Positions 18,460 to 26,207 of a DNA stretch of 64,000 nt are shown here, in pieces. The notes beneath the pieces were generated by a model, which searched no databases, was not told the origin of the DNA, and saw only the letters and a list, made by a program, of their open reading frames with translations. Position 1 is the first letter of the stretch. Every line of letters starts with the position of its first letter. A program made the translations under genes and the position numbers. Source of the DNA: Caproicibacterium argilliputei (GTDB lineage Bacteria > Bacillota > Clostridia > Oscillospirales > Acutalibacteraceae); the NCBI RefSeq assembly GCF_029211325.2, contig NZ_CP135996.1, positions 496,001 to 560,000 on the forward strand. Direction: 5' to 3'.

Positions 18460-18492
18460 TTCTCCGGCATTTCGACCGGAGAAAAGGTTTTT
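18460..18492 (+). terminator. Weak terminator or attenuator hairpin
   Basis: TTCTCCGG pairs with CCGGAGAA; a five-T run follows four bases after the stem. Read-through into the next gene is likely. Confidence 0.45.
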
Positions 18493-18517
18493 GCTTAGGA
18501 AGGAGTAATCCATCATT

Positions 18518-19750
18518 ATGCTGAAAAAACTGACGGCTGCACTTTTGTGCGCCGTTCTCACGGTGCTGTCTTTTTCGGGGTGCGGCTTAGGAACCGGTGA
18601 TTCCGTCACCAGTACCGCAAATCCGGAAGACTGGCCCGCGCAGGTGAATGGCGTGAAAATCAGCGGGCAGCCTGCCGGCGTGGCGGTTGTTTCCCCGAAT
18701 CTTGCAGACGTGGTGCTTTCGCTGGGTTATGAGGCACAGCTAAAAGGCAAAAGCAAAGCCTGCACACAAAGCGCGCTTTCCACACTGGCGGATGTCACGC
18801 TGGACGACGCACAGCAAATCAAGAGCCAAGGCGCGTCGCTGGTGCTGACAGACCAGAAACCAACGGAAGTCCAGCAGCAGGCACTGGACAGCGCCGGTGT
18901 GCAGGCAGTCACCATTCCCGCCGCTGCCAGCCGGGCAGATTTGGCGACACTTTACACCGCGGTGGGCACTGCACTGAGAGGGAAAGTGACCGGTGCGGAC
19001 CACGGCAAAAAGGCAGCGCAAAGCGCGCTGCTGACCATGGACGAAATCACGCGGTTGGTTCCCAAATCCAAGACGGTGACAACGGGTGTTTATCTGTATG
19101 ATGCGCAGGGGGGCGCCGCGACCGGCGACACCTTTGCCGGAACACTGCTGCCCGCTGCGGGCATCACCAATGTGGCGGAAAGCAGCACCGGAGGAAAAAT
19201 CGAACTGTCCGCACTGAAAACAGCAGACCCCAAGCTGATCTTCTGTGCCAAGGGTGTCAAAGACACCCTGCTGAAGTCGGCGGACTATCAAGACCTCTCG
19301 GCAGTCAAAAGTCAGAAGATTTATGAGATGGACCCGCTTCTGATGAAAACGCAGGGGGAGGGGATGCTCAACGCCGTGACATTCATGGCCGGCACCGCCT
19401 ACCCGCAGCTGCTGAAGACAACCTCTGCGGCTTCCGAAAGTTCCTCCACAAGCAGTGCGGTGATTCCGAACAGCACAATTCCAGCAGGAACTACGCTGAA
19501 AAAAAATGACCAGAATGATTACGTGAAAGCCATGCAGGACCGCCTGAAAGAACTGGGCTATCTGTTTGTCAACGCAACTGGTCTGTACGGGGATGGTACG
19601 GTGCAGTGCGTGAAGGATTTCCAACTGTATAACGGATTGGATACCACCGGTGTGGCAGACTCCAAAACTTTAACAAAGATTTTCTCGAAGGATGCAGTCC
19701 CGCGCCAAGACAGCAGCGCGATTACGGACAATCCGAACGGAGACGAATAG
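18518..19750 (+). CDS. Lipoprotein: BtuF-like binding domain fused to a peptidoglycan-binding domain
   Basis: A 410-residue secreted lipoprotein. The signal peptide ends in lipobox LSFSGC (Cys22). Residues ~45-305 resemble the two-lobe cobalamin/iron-siderophore binding fold (VAVVSPNLADVVLSLGYEAQLKG at the first lobe). A Ser/Thr-rich linker (~308-330) leads to a PG_binding_1 repeat at ~335-390 (YVKAMQDRLKELGYL; VKDFQLYNGLDTTGV). No permease or ATPase gene is adjacent, so it may not serve an importer. The fusion would tether a ligand-binding module to both membrane and wall. The ligand is unknown. Confidence 0.75.
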   Translation: MLKKLTAALLCAVLTVLSFSGCGLGTGDSVTSTANPEDWPAQVNGVKISGQPAGVAVVSPNLADVVLSLGYEAQLKGKSKACTQSALSTLADVTLDDAQQIKSQGASLVLTDQKPTEVQQQALDSAGVQAVTIPAAASRADLATLYTAVGTALRGKVTGADHGKKAAQSALLTMDEITRLVPKSKTVTTGVYLYDAQGGAATGDTFAGTLLPAAGITNVAESSTGGKIELSALKTADPKLIFCAKGVKDTLLKSADYQDLSAVKSQKIYEMDPLLMKTQGEGMLNAVTFMAGTAYPQLLKTTSAASESSSTSSAVIPNSTIPAGTTLKKNDQNDYVKAMQDRLKELGYLFVNATGLYGDGTVQCVKDFQLYNGLDTTGVADSKTLTKIFSKDAVPRQDSSAITDNPNGDE

Positions 19751-19759
19751 AATGGACAA

Positions 19760-19808
19760 AAGCGAACCCACTGCGGTTAACCGATACCGCGAGGGGGTTC
19801 GCTTTTTT
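19760..19808 (+). terminator. Bidirectional terminator
   Basis: AGCGAACCC-CTGCGGT pairs with ACCGCG-GGGGTTCGCT, flanked by AAAA and TTTTTT. It separates the lipoprotein gene from the convergent degV gene. Confidence 0.82.
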
Positions 19809-19817
19809 GTGTATATC

Positions 19818-20702
19818 TCATTCCCGATTCTTTGCAACGTAGAAAATTGACAGGGCATTTGCCCCTGTGTGTGCCCCAATGACAGGACCCAACTGATTAA
19901 TAAAAATTTTCTGTGGTCTGCAGCGGGACTTCACTTCTTTTTCCAAGTATTTTGCGTCTGCCGGGCAGTCACCGTGTACAATAAAAACAGTCTGCAGAGT
20001 GGTGTCCTGTGTCAGACGGCTTTCCATTTTGTCTAAGAGATTGCTCATGGCCTGTTTACGTCCGCGCACTTTTTCGCGTACGACCAGATGCCCCTCACGG
20101 TCAATCTGTAGAATCGGCTTGATGCCGAGCATGGTTCCAACCAGCGCGGCTGCGCTGCCGACACGCCCACCGCGTTTGAGGTGGTTCAGGTCATCGACCA
20201 TGAACCAGCCGGAAATGCAGAAGCGGTACAACTCCAGCCATGCTTTGAGCTCGTGCAGCGTGTAGCTTTCCTCCTGCTGCTTGCAGCAGGCCAGATACAC
20301 CAGAAGTCCCTCGCCCAGTGTGGCGGTCAGACTGTCTACCCCCTCGATACAGCGCTGCGGGTACTGCGTGCGCAGTGCTTCCATGGCCTCGCAGGCACGG
20401 GCCCAAGTGCCGGAAAGTCCGCTGGAAAAACCGATGTAAAGGATATCCTGCCCCGCTTCCAGATAAGGGCGGAACATTTCTTCAAACTCCGCTTCTGTAA
20501 TCTGGGAGGTGGTGACCCACTTTCCGCTGCGCAGCGCGTTAAAAAAATCCGGCGCGGGGAATTCGTGGTTGTCCGGATAATTGTGATATTCTTTTCCATC
20601 CATCATGAAAGGCATGGGGATGACAGCCAAATGAAATTTTTCCACCAAATCGGCAGGCAGGTCGCAGGTTGCGTCGGTGATGATTTGATATGATCGGTCC
20701 AT
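19818..20702 (-). CDS. DegV-family fatty-acid-binding protein
   Basis: 294 residues of the DegV/FakB family, which hold a fatty acid for phosphorylation by FakA-type kinases. Typical elements are IITDATCDLPADL at residues 7-19, the TSQIT loop (VTTSQITEAEFEEMF), the FSSGLSGT phosphate-type loop, and DDLNHLKRGGRVG in the second domain. The start at 20702 has AAAGGAGG about 11 bases upstream. Firmicutes usually carry several paralogues with different acyl preference; no kinase gene is nearby. Confidence 0.9.
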   Translation of the reverse strand: MDRSYQIITDATCDLPADLVEKFHLAVIPMPFMMDGKEYHNYPDNHEFPAPDFFNALRSGKWVTTSQITEAEFEEMFRPYLEAGQDILYIGFSSGLSGTWARACEAMEALRTQYPQRCIEGVDSLTATLGEGLLVYLACCKQQEESYTLHELKAWLELYRFCISGWFMVDDLNHLKRGGRVGSAAALVGTMLGIKPILQIDREGHLVVREKVRGRKQAMSNLLDKMESRLTQDTTLQTVFIVHGDCPADAKYLEKEVKSRCRPQKIFINQLGPVIGAHTGANALSIFYVAKNRE

Positions 20703-20749
20703 AAAATGGACGGCCTCCTTTGCGGCATACAGTCGGACAATTCTTCAAT

Positions 20750-20778
20750 ATCATACCACAGCGGACGAAAAAAGTCCA
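20750..20778 (-). promoter_or_regulatory. degV promoter
   Basis: On the minus strand TGGACT and TATGAT are separated by 17 bp, about 50 bases upstream of the start codon and just after the terminator of the RNA candidate. Confidence 0.55.
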
Positions 20779-20784
20779 CAGCAC

Positions 20785-20826
20785 AAAAAGGCCGCCGCGA
20801 ATCCCCGACAGGGGGTCCGCGGCGGC
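20785..20826 (-). terminator. Terminator of the rod-like RNA
   Basis: A 9-bp outer stem, GCCGCCGCG/CGCGGCGGC, with an inner CCCC/GGGG stem. A five-U run occurs only in the minus-strand reading, which fixes the transcript strand. Confidence 0.75.
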
Positions 20827-21000
20827 ACAAACATTCATAAATGCCCGCCTGGCCGTAAAGTGCAGAAATAACCTGCCTACGAAAGACAGGTGGGTGTCCT
20901 CCCAGCGGACTCATACTCCCATCGTCCGGCTGTCAAAACAGCCGGGAGGTCTGCATTCCGCCGCCGGAGTCGGGCTCCCAATTTAAAATTGTAGGGTTAT
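20785..21000 (-). ncRNA. Candidate rod-like non-coding RNA, possibly 6S RNA
   Basis: This 338-base gap (20703-21040) has no credible ORF but strong structure on the minus strand. It ends in a terminator: GCCGCCGCG pairs with CGCGGCGGC (20791-20826) followed by TTTTT. Upstream, CTCC-GGCGG pairs with CCGCT-G-GGAG to enclose a further CCGGCTGT/ACAGCCGG hairpin, outside which TGGG/CCCA can pair. Together these make one long irregular rod. A second hairpin, CCTGTCT/AGGCAGG with a TTCGT loop, follows. Length and rod shape fit 6S RNA, but I cannot confirm the family. The 5' end is uncertain. Confidence 0.5.
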
Positions 21001-21040
21001 TCTTAGCACAGGTCCGCGTACCAGGCAGGAAGCGGATTAT

Positions 21041-21349
21041 TTATTCGCCGAACGCTTCGCCCTCGTCCGTATAAAGTTCTTCAAAGTGTGCTTCAAACTG
21101 CGCAGCCAGTGCATCCAGAAGGCTTTCGTCCTCGACCTCTGCCAGCTCCTGCTCGCCGTTTTCATCGATACTCTGGAAGATGAAATAGGTGCCTTCGTCT
21201 TCGATTTTTTCTTGTGCATCGTCAAAAGTCGGCAGCAGCGCGTAGAAGGTTCCCTTGTCGTTGTCAATCACATCGAGAACCTCAAACTCATGCTCTTTGC
21301 CTTCCTCGTCCACCAGAGTGAGCAAATCCGTTCCAAATTCGTCGCTCAT
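21041..21349 (-). CDS. DUF1292 family acidic protein
   Basis: A small, highly acidic cytosolic protein (102 residues) of the DUF1292 family, common beside yrrK/yrzL-type genes in Firmicutes and of unknown function. The family core is visible: LVDEEGKEHEFEVLD, then YALLP and YFIFQ strands, and a Glu-rich C-terminus. The ATG at 21349 has GGAGG 9 bases upstream, so a 30-residue upstream extension is rejected. It is not in the usual ruvX-DUF1292 arrangement; ruvX lies at 32 kb. Confidence 0.85.
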   Translation of the reverse strand: MSDEFGTDLLTLVDEEGKEHEFEVLDVIDNDKGTFYALLPTFDDAQEKIEDEGTYFIFQSIDENGEQELAEVEDESLLDALAAQFEAHFEELYTDEGEAFGE

Positions 21350-21456
21350 TATAGAGTTCCTCCAAACGGCCGGAAAATGACCGGCATATTTTTCTGCGTG
21401 CGGTAAAAAAGCGCGTGCTGCCAGAGCCTGCACCGGCACATCGCTGATGTATATCT

Positions 21457-21485
21457 ATTGTACACAGCTGGTGTGGAGAAGTCAA
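21457..21485 (-). promoter_or_regulatory. Promoter of the DUF1292 gene
   Basis: Minus-strand TTGACT and TACAAT with an exact 17-bp spacer, about 110 bases upstream of the start. Confidence 0.8.
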
Positions 21486-21548
21486 GAATCAATTTTCGGG
21501 GGACTTGCTGAATTTTATAAAAAAAAATATAAAATAGCAAAAAAAGTA

Positions 21549-21577
21549 TTGACATTGCATATCAATGCGGGTATACT
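21549..21577 (+). promoter_or_regulatory. Strong promoter of the large RNA candidate
   Basis: TTGACA, 17-bp spacer, TATACT: one of the best sigma-A matches in the window. It points into about 1 kb without a plausible protein gene. The transcript should start near 21584. Confidence 0.85.
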
Positions 21578-21743
21578 ATAAGCAGAAACAGGGAGTTGGC
21601 AAACAGATTCCGGCACAGCCGCAAGGGGGTTCCCAAAAAGGAACTTTCAGTGTGGGTGGTGCAAAGGCGGAGCGCGAGCGGCTCACTGTTTCAGAACAAC
21701 CAACAAAAAACCTGCCACAGGCAGGAAGAAAGGAGCGAGTCCC

Positions 21744-21803
21744 ATGGGCGAAGATCCAATCGGCAGTTTACAGCAGTGCAGTTCATGCGGCTGCGCTGCG
21801 TAA
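21744..21803 (+). CDS. Possible 19-residue peptide inside the RNA candidate
   Basis: An ATG with AAGGAG 8 bases upstream opens a 19-codon frame ending in a Cys-rich CSSCGCAA tail. It could be a tiny secreted or leader peptide, or an accident of the repeated GGAG...CCCATG RNA motif, whose other copies open frames of only four (21999) and two (22364) codons. The second reading is more likely. Confidence 0.2.
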   Translation: MGEDPIGSLQQCSSCGCAA

Positions 21804-22382
21804 TAAAACAACGGAGTGGTTCCCCAAGGAACCGGGGCGGGCATCGGTGAAAGCCTGCGCGGCAAAGTAAGCGCTGCCCCGTCCGGCAAGCGGATTACAG
21901 GCGTTGGGTTTTGTGTGTGTGCTCTACCCGCTGCGGGGCTTTCCCCGGAGCGGCAGGCAGATGAAAAACGAGACGTCAGGCGGAGGAGTTTGAGTCCCAT
22001 GCACAGGAAATAGAACGGGTTCTGCGGCTCAGAAAGCAAAGTTTCTGCCGGTATATGTACTGACAGACAAGGCGTTCTTCCGCATGAAATCTGTTTGCAG
22101 AAAATCAGACAAGGTAACGGAAAGGATTTGATTCCCAAATACAGGAGAAGCAGTCCGCAATATTCCCGAAAGGATGGATATTCGTTACGGATAAGACTGG
22201 ATTAAGTCAGCTCGCAGGGTGATCTGGAATTGGCCGCCCCAAAGTTTACTTGCCTTGCTCAAAGGCTGCCCTTTCAAGAGGGCGTTTGCAAATGGGATGC
22301 CACCAATGCAGCAGTCGAAAACACCTGAAAAGCAAATATGCATTTGTGCAGAAGGAGAAGTCCCATGCAGTAGTCCAACGTA

Positions 22383-22405
22383 AAATCGTGCAAAGCACGT
22401 TTTCA
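22383..22405 (+). terminator. First terminator of the large RNA candidate
   Basis: AAAA-CGTGC-AAA-GCACG-TTTT forms a compact stem with T-tail. Confidence 0.6.
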
Positions 22406-22412
22406 TAGCCGA

Positions 22413-22457
22413 AGCGGTTCCGGTGCAGCCAGACGTGGCGTGCCGGGGCCGCTTTTT
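22413..22457 (+). terminator. Second terminator of the large RNA candidate
   Basis: AGCGG-TTCCGG pairs with CCGGGG-CCGCT, followed by six T. Confidence 0.75.
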
Positions 22458-22491
22458 TATGTGCGAAAGAGGGCGACGCAGGTATTCAGCA

Positions 22492-22520
22492 TTGCAACCG
22501 GCGCAGGTTTGTGATACTGT
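22492..22520 (+). promoter_or_regulatory. Candidate promoter of the malic enzyme gene
   Basis: TTGCAA and TACTGT with a 17-bp spacer. Downstream, a perfect palindrome ATACAA-A-TTGTAT (about 22544-22556) lies in the leader and might be an operator. Confidence 0.45.
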
Positions 22521-22587
22521 AACAGTAGGAAATTCCGCAAATAATACAAATTGTATATTTTGCTGTTTTACTACAAGGAGGATGTTT

Positions 22588-23766
22588 ATGGACGTGAAAG
22601 AAGAAGCCATGAAAATGCACGCGGAGTGGGCGGGAAAACTGGAAGTCAAGTCTCGCGTGAAAATCCGCGACAGCCACGACCTTTCTATCGCCTATACTCC
22701 CGGCGTGGCGCAGCCGTGCCTTGCAATTCAGAAAGACCCCTCTTTAAGTTACAAACTGACACGCCGGTGGAACACCGTTGCCGTGATTACAGACGGTACA
22801 GCCATCCTTGGTTTGGGGGACATTGGCCCGGAGGCCGGTATGCCGGTTATGGAAGGCAAGTGTGTGCTGTTTAAGGAATTTGCGAATATTGACGCCGTGC
22901 CGCTTTGCTTAAAAACAAAGGATGTGGATGAACTGGTGCGCACGATTTACCTGCTTTCCGGTTCGTTCGGCGGTATTAACCTGGAGGACATTTCCGCGCC
23001 GCGCTGCTTCGAAGTGGAACGCCGCTTAAAGGAACTGTGCGACATTCCCGTGTTTCACGATGACCAGCACGGAACCGCGATTATCGTTGGCGCAGCGCTG
23101 ATGAATGCGCTGAAAGTGGTCGGTAAAAAAATGGGAAGCGTCCGCTGCGTGATTAACGGTGCGGGCAGCGCGGGCATCGCCATTGCGAAGCATGTAATGC
23201 GCCTCGGTGTGCGTAATGTGATTCTGTGCGACCGCTTTGGTATCATTTGCGAGGGGATGGCAGGGCTGAATCCCGCGCATGAGCAAATGAGCCGCCTTAC
23301 CAATCCGGAGCACCGGCAGGGCAGCCTTGCGGATGCGCTTTCCGGCGCGGATGTGTTTATCGGCGTTTCCGCACCCGGTGTGCTGAAGCCCGAAATGATT
23401 CAGAGCATGGCAGAGTCACCGATTGTGTTTCCCATGGCGAATCCGGTGCCGGAAATCATGCCGGAGGAAGCCCTCAAAGCAGGTGCTGCCGTGGTGGGAA
23501 CGGGCCGTTCTGACTTCCCAAATCAGATCAACAACGTACTGGCATTTCCGGGCATCTTCCGCGGCGCGCTGGATGTGCGTGCTTCCGACATCAATGACGA
23601 GATGAAAACAGCGGCTTCGTATGCGATTGCCGGTATTATTACAGACAAAGAGCTTGCGGCGGACTGTATCCTGCCAAAAGCATTTGACAGCCGGATTGTG
23701 CCCGCTGTGGCAAAGGCAGTGGCAGAGGCAGCCGTCAGAAGCGGCGCCGCAGCGCCCCAAGCATAA
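22588..23766 (+). CDS. NAD(P)-dependent malic enzyme
   Basis: Oxidatively decarboxylates L-malate to pyruvate in the cytosol. The 392 residues match the short bacterial malic enzyme form, lacking a phosphotransacetylase tail. Motifs: [12 protein letters not shown] near residue 32, [17 protein letters not shown], metal/substrate motif FHDDQHGTA, and nucleotide loop [13 protein letters not shown] 22588 has AAGGAGG 8 bases upstream. It is monocistronic with a terminator downstream. Cofactor preference cannot be read from these motifs. Confidence 0.93.
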   Translation: MDVKEEAMKMHAEWAGKLEVKSRVKIRDSHDLSIAYTPGVAQPCLAIQKDPSLSYKLTRRWNTVAVITDGTAILGLGDIGPEAGMPVMEGKCVLFKEFANIDAVPLCLKTKDVDELVRTIYLLSGSFGGINLEDISAPRCFEVERRLKELCDIPVFHDDQHGTAIIVGAALMNALKVVGKKMGSVRCVINGAGSAGIAIAKHVMRLGVRNVILCDRFGIICEGMAGLNPAHEQMSRLTNPEHRQGSLADALSGADVFIGVSAPGVLKPEMIQSMAESPIVFPMANPVPEIMPEEALKAGAAVVGTGRSDFPNQINNVLAFPGIFRGALDVRASDINDEMKTAASYAIAGIITDKELAADCILPKAFDSRIVPAVAKAVAEAAVRSGAAAPQA

Positions 23767-23781
23767 ACGGACAAAACAAAC

Positions 23782-23815
23782 AATGCCGCCTCCTTTTCGG
23801 AGAGCGGCATTTTTA
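23782..23815 (+). terminator. Terminator after malic enzyme
   Basis: AATGCCGC pairs with GCGGCATT around an inner CTCC/GGAG pairing, with TTTTT following. Confidence 0.8.
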
Positions 23816-23838
23816 TAAGTGGCAGCGTTTTTGCTGAT

Positions 23839-24822
23839 TTAAGAATGAAGGTTCAACATCTGTACCGGCAGGGCGAGAAATTCGCGCATGACGCTGACGG
23901 TGCGGCAGCTGTCCGGCGTTTTGGAAGGTACCGGATACGCCTGCAGACCGACAGCTTCAGCCAGCAGACGTGCGCGGCAGGTGTGGTAGTCGTCTGTCAC
24001 AATTGCAACAGACTTTGCGCTTCCCAGCAGCTTTTTGGCATTTTTGATGTTTTCATCTGTGTTGACGGATTTGTCGTCAAGCAGGATGCGGTTGGCGGCG
24101 ATTCCTTTTGCGGTCAGACCGCGGCGGATGCATTCCGCTTCCGTAATGGATTCGCCCTTTCCTTTGCCGCCGCAGGCGACAACTTTGGAACTCGGGTTCT
24201 TTTTCAGCCACGCGGCAGCGGTGTTGATACGCACCTGCAGGTCTGCGCTTGGCGTGGTTCCGTTTACTTGCGAGCCGAGCACTAGCGCCGGCGTGCCGGC
24301 AGGCGCGGACGGCCCCTGTGTTCCCAAATACATATTTAGACCCAGAAACAGGCAGACGAACCCCGCAAGCAGATACAAAACAGCGAAAACTGTGGAAAGC
24401 ATACGCGGCACACGGTGCTTGCGCAGCAGAGGCCACAGCAGGCAGCCCACAATGCCCAGCACAGCCGCCCCACAGAACAGCCAGCTGCCAAGATTCATAA
24501 TGTTGTATTGGCGAATCGCCGAATACAACGTGAAAGCAAACAGCAGAACCAGCGGAATGCGCAGCACCCAACCGAGCGCGGGTGTGTGCCGGGCTGCGTT
24601 TTTCAGCGATTTCCACAGGGCAAGCACCAGTCCTGCCGCCATCAGCAGCAGAAACAGCGGCAAAAGCAGGTCGGTGTCCGGCTTGCCTGCATTCCAGATT
24701 TTCTGCAGCTGAAACATCCGTACAATAGCAAGGACGGAAAAAACCGTCACTGCCAGCAGCCCCGGCACCAGCAGTGGATTGCCGCCGCTTGGTTTTGCTG
24801 CTTCAAGTTCCTTGTGGTCCAT
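23839..24822 (-). CDS. YdcF/ElyC-like DUF218 membrane protein
   Basis: 327 residues. Several membrane spans occupy about residues 17-175, followed by a DUF218 domain (~190-320) with the signatures ALVLGSQVNG, VVACGGKGKGE, SITEAECIRRGL and IVTDDYHTCRA. DUF218 proteins such as SanA and ElyC act around envelope polysaccharide and lipid-carrier metabolism in other bacteria; the exact reaction is unsettled. The start at ATG 24822 follows GGGAGGG, so an upstream 36-residue extension is rejected. It is convergent with malic enzyme and divergent from serC. Confidence 0.82.
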   Translation of the reverse strand: MDHKELEAAKPSGGNPLLVPGLLAVTVFSVLAIVRMFQLQKIWNAGKPDTDLLLPLFLLLMAAGLVLALWKSLKNAARHTPALGWVLRIPLVLLFAFTLYSAIRQYNIMNLGSWLFCGAAVLGIVGCLLWPLLRKHRVPRMLSTVFAVLYLLAGFVCLFLGLNMYLGTQGPSAPAGTPALVLGSQVNGTTPSADLQVRINTAAAWLKKNPSSKVVACGGKGKGESITEAECIRRGLTAKGIAANRILLDDKSVNTDENIKNAKKLLGSAKSVAIVTDDYHTCRARLLAEAVGLQAYPVPSKTPDSCRTVSVMREFLALPVQMLNLHS

Positions 24823-24970
24823 GAGTATCCCTCCCTCTGCCGCGGCACAATTTTTGAACTGTCGCGGCGGGACCTTTTTTGTCAGTATACCATTTTTTGC
24901 GGCGGAGAACAACGGAATTGCAAGTTTCATTTGCCAAAACAGGTGGAAAACACTTTTTTCGGGGCATATC

Positions 24971-24999
24971 TTGACTTTATCATTTTAAAGCAATATAAT
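24971..24999 (+). promoter_or_regulatory. serC-serA promoter
   Basis: TTGACT and a perfect TATAAT with a 17-bp spacer, 85 bases upstream of serC. Confidence 0.85.
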
Positions 25000-25083
25000 T
25001 TACTGTATTAGTTTCGGAACAGCCAAAAGTGCGCTGCAGCCGTTACGAACGTATTTATTTAAAGAAATTGGAGGTTCAGTCGT

Positions 25084-26169
25084 ATGAAACGTGTGTACAA
25101 CTTTTCTGCCGGTCCTTCCATGCTGCCTGAGGAAGTACTCCGCAAGGCCGCGGATGAAATCCTGGATTATCAGGGCTGCGGCCAGTCAGTCATGGAGATG
25201 TCCCATCGATCTAGTACGTTTCAGGGCATCATTGATCGTGCGGAGTCCCTCCTGCGTGAAGTAATGGGTATTCCGAACAATTACGAAGTCCTGTTTCTGC
25301 AGGGGGGCGCTTCCAGCCAGTTCGCCATGGTGCCGCTTAACCTGATGACCGGCTCGCACAAAGCCGACTATGTGCTGACCGGCCAGTGGGCAACCAAAAG
25401 CTGGAAGGAAGCCTCCCGCTACGGCGAAACCAAGGTCATTGCCAGCAGCAAGGATAAAACGTTTACATATATCCCGAAGCTGGACCCCAAGACCTTTACG
25501 CCGGATGCGGATTATTTTTATATCTGTATGAACAACACCATTTACGGAACCGTGTACCACACACTGCCCGAAACCGGCAGCGTGCCGTTGGTCGCGGACA
25601 TTTCCTCCTGCATCTGCAGCGAGCCGCTGGATGTCAGCAAGTTTGGCTTGCTGTTTGCGGGTGCGCAGAAAAACCTTGCGCCCGCCGGACTGACCATCGT
25701 GATTGTGCGCGAAGACCTTGTCGGTCATGCACAGGAACTGACGCCCACCATGTTCAACTACAAAACCCATGTGGACGGCGGCAGTATGTTTAACACCCCG
25801 CCCTGCTGGACTATTTATATGTGTATGCTGGTACTGGAGTGGATTCGCGACACGGTCGGCGGTCTTGAGGAAATGCAGAAGCGCAATCGGAAAAAAGCAA
25901 AGCTGCTGTACGATTTTCTGGATAGCAGCAAGCTGTTCCGCGGCACCGTGGTGCCGGAGGACCGTTCGTTGATGAATGTTCCGTTTGTCACCGACAGCGA
26001 GGAACTGAACACGAAGTTTGTCAAAGAGTCGGTGCAGGCCGGTCTGGTCAACCTCAAAGGGCACCGCACGGTCGGCGGTATGCGCGCTTCCATTTATAAC
26101 GCAATGCCGTACGAGGGCGTGGAAAAACTGGTTTCGTTCATGGAGCAATTTGAAAAAGTGAATGGCTGA
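25084..26169 (+). CDS. serC: Phosphoserine aminotransferase
   Basis: A PLP enzyme making 3-phosphoserine from 3-phosphohydroxypyruvate and glutamate. The 361 residues match the family. N-terminal NFSAGPSMLPEEVL (6-19), EMSHRS near 38-43, the cofactor-binding QGGASSQF, and the Schiff-base lysine in AGAQKNLAPAG (Lys196) are all present. ATG 25084 has GGAGG upstream. It is co-transcribed with serA, 38 bases downstream, giving the first two steps of serine synthesis. No serB is present in the window. Confidence 0.96.
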   Translation: MKRVYNFSAGPSMLPEEVLRKAADEILDYQGCGQSVMEMSHRSSTFQGIIDRAESLLREVMGIPNNYEVLFLQGGASSQFAMVPLNLMTGSHKADYVLTGQWATKSWKEASRYGETKVIASSKDKTFTYIPKLDPKTFTPDADYFYICMNNTIYGTVYHTLPETGSVPLVADISSCICSEPLDVSKFGLLFAGAQKNLAPAGLTIVIVREDLVGHAQELTPTMFNYKTHVDGGSMFNTPPCWTIYMCMLVLEWIRDTVGGLEEMQKRNRKKAKLLYDFLDSSKLFRGTVVPEDRSLMNVPFVTDSEELNTKFVKESVQAGLVNLKGHRTVGGMRASIYNAMPYEGVEKLVSFMEQFEKVNG

Positions 26170-26207
26170 AGAAAAACCGCTTATAGCAGAACAGGGGCGT
26201 TAGAGTC

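Larger units (their letters stand above)
21584..22461 (+). ncRNA. Candidate large (~870-nt) structured non-coding RNA
   Basis: The unit has a near-consensus promoter upstream, two terminators at its end (22383-22405 and 22413-22457) and no convincing ORF. It is rich in local hairpins: GAAACAG/CTGTTTC closing a 5' domain (21585-21692), GTTCC/GGAAC (21629-21644), CCTGCC/GGCAGG (21711-21725), GGTTCC/GGAACC (21818-21833), CGGGGC/GCCCCG (about 21833-21881), CAGAAA/TTTCTG (22030-22047), GTAACGGA/TTCGTTAC (22114-22188) and GCCCT/AGGGC (22267-22283). A motif of the form GGAG...GAGTCCCATG recurs, twice in near-identical surroundings. I do not recognise a known family. Large bacterial RNAs such as GOLLD, ROOL and OLE are the comparisons to make. 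Confidence 0.6.

Noticed and set aside
21565..21870. A 101-codon frame inside the RNA candidate
   Set aside because: Its composition is unlike a protein, there is no ribosome site, and the start lies within the promoter; hairpin structure explains the region better.
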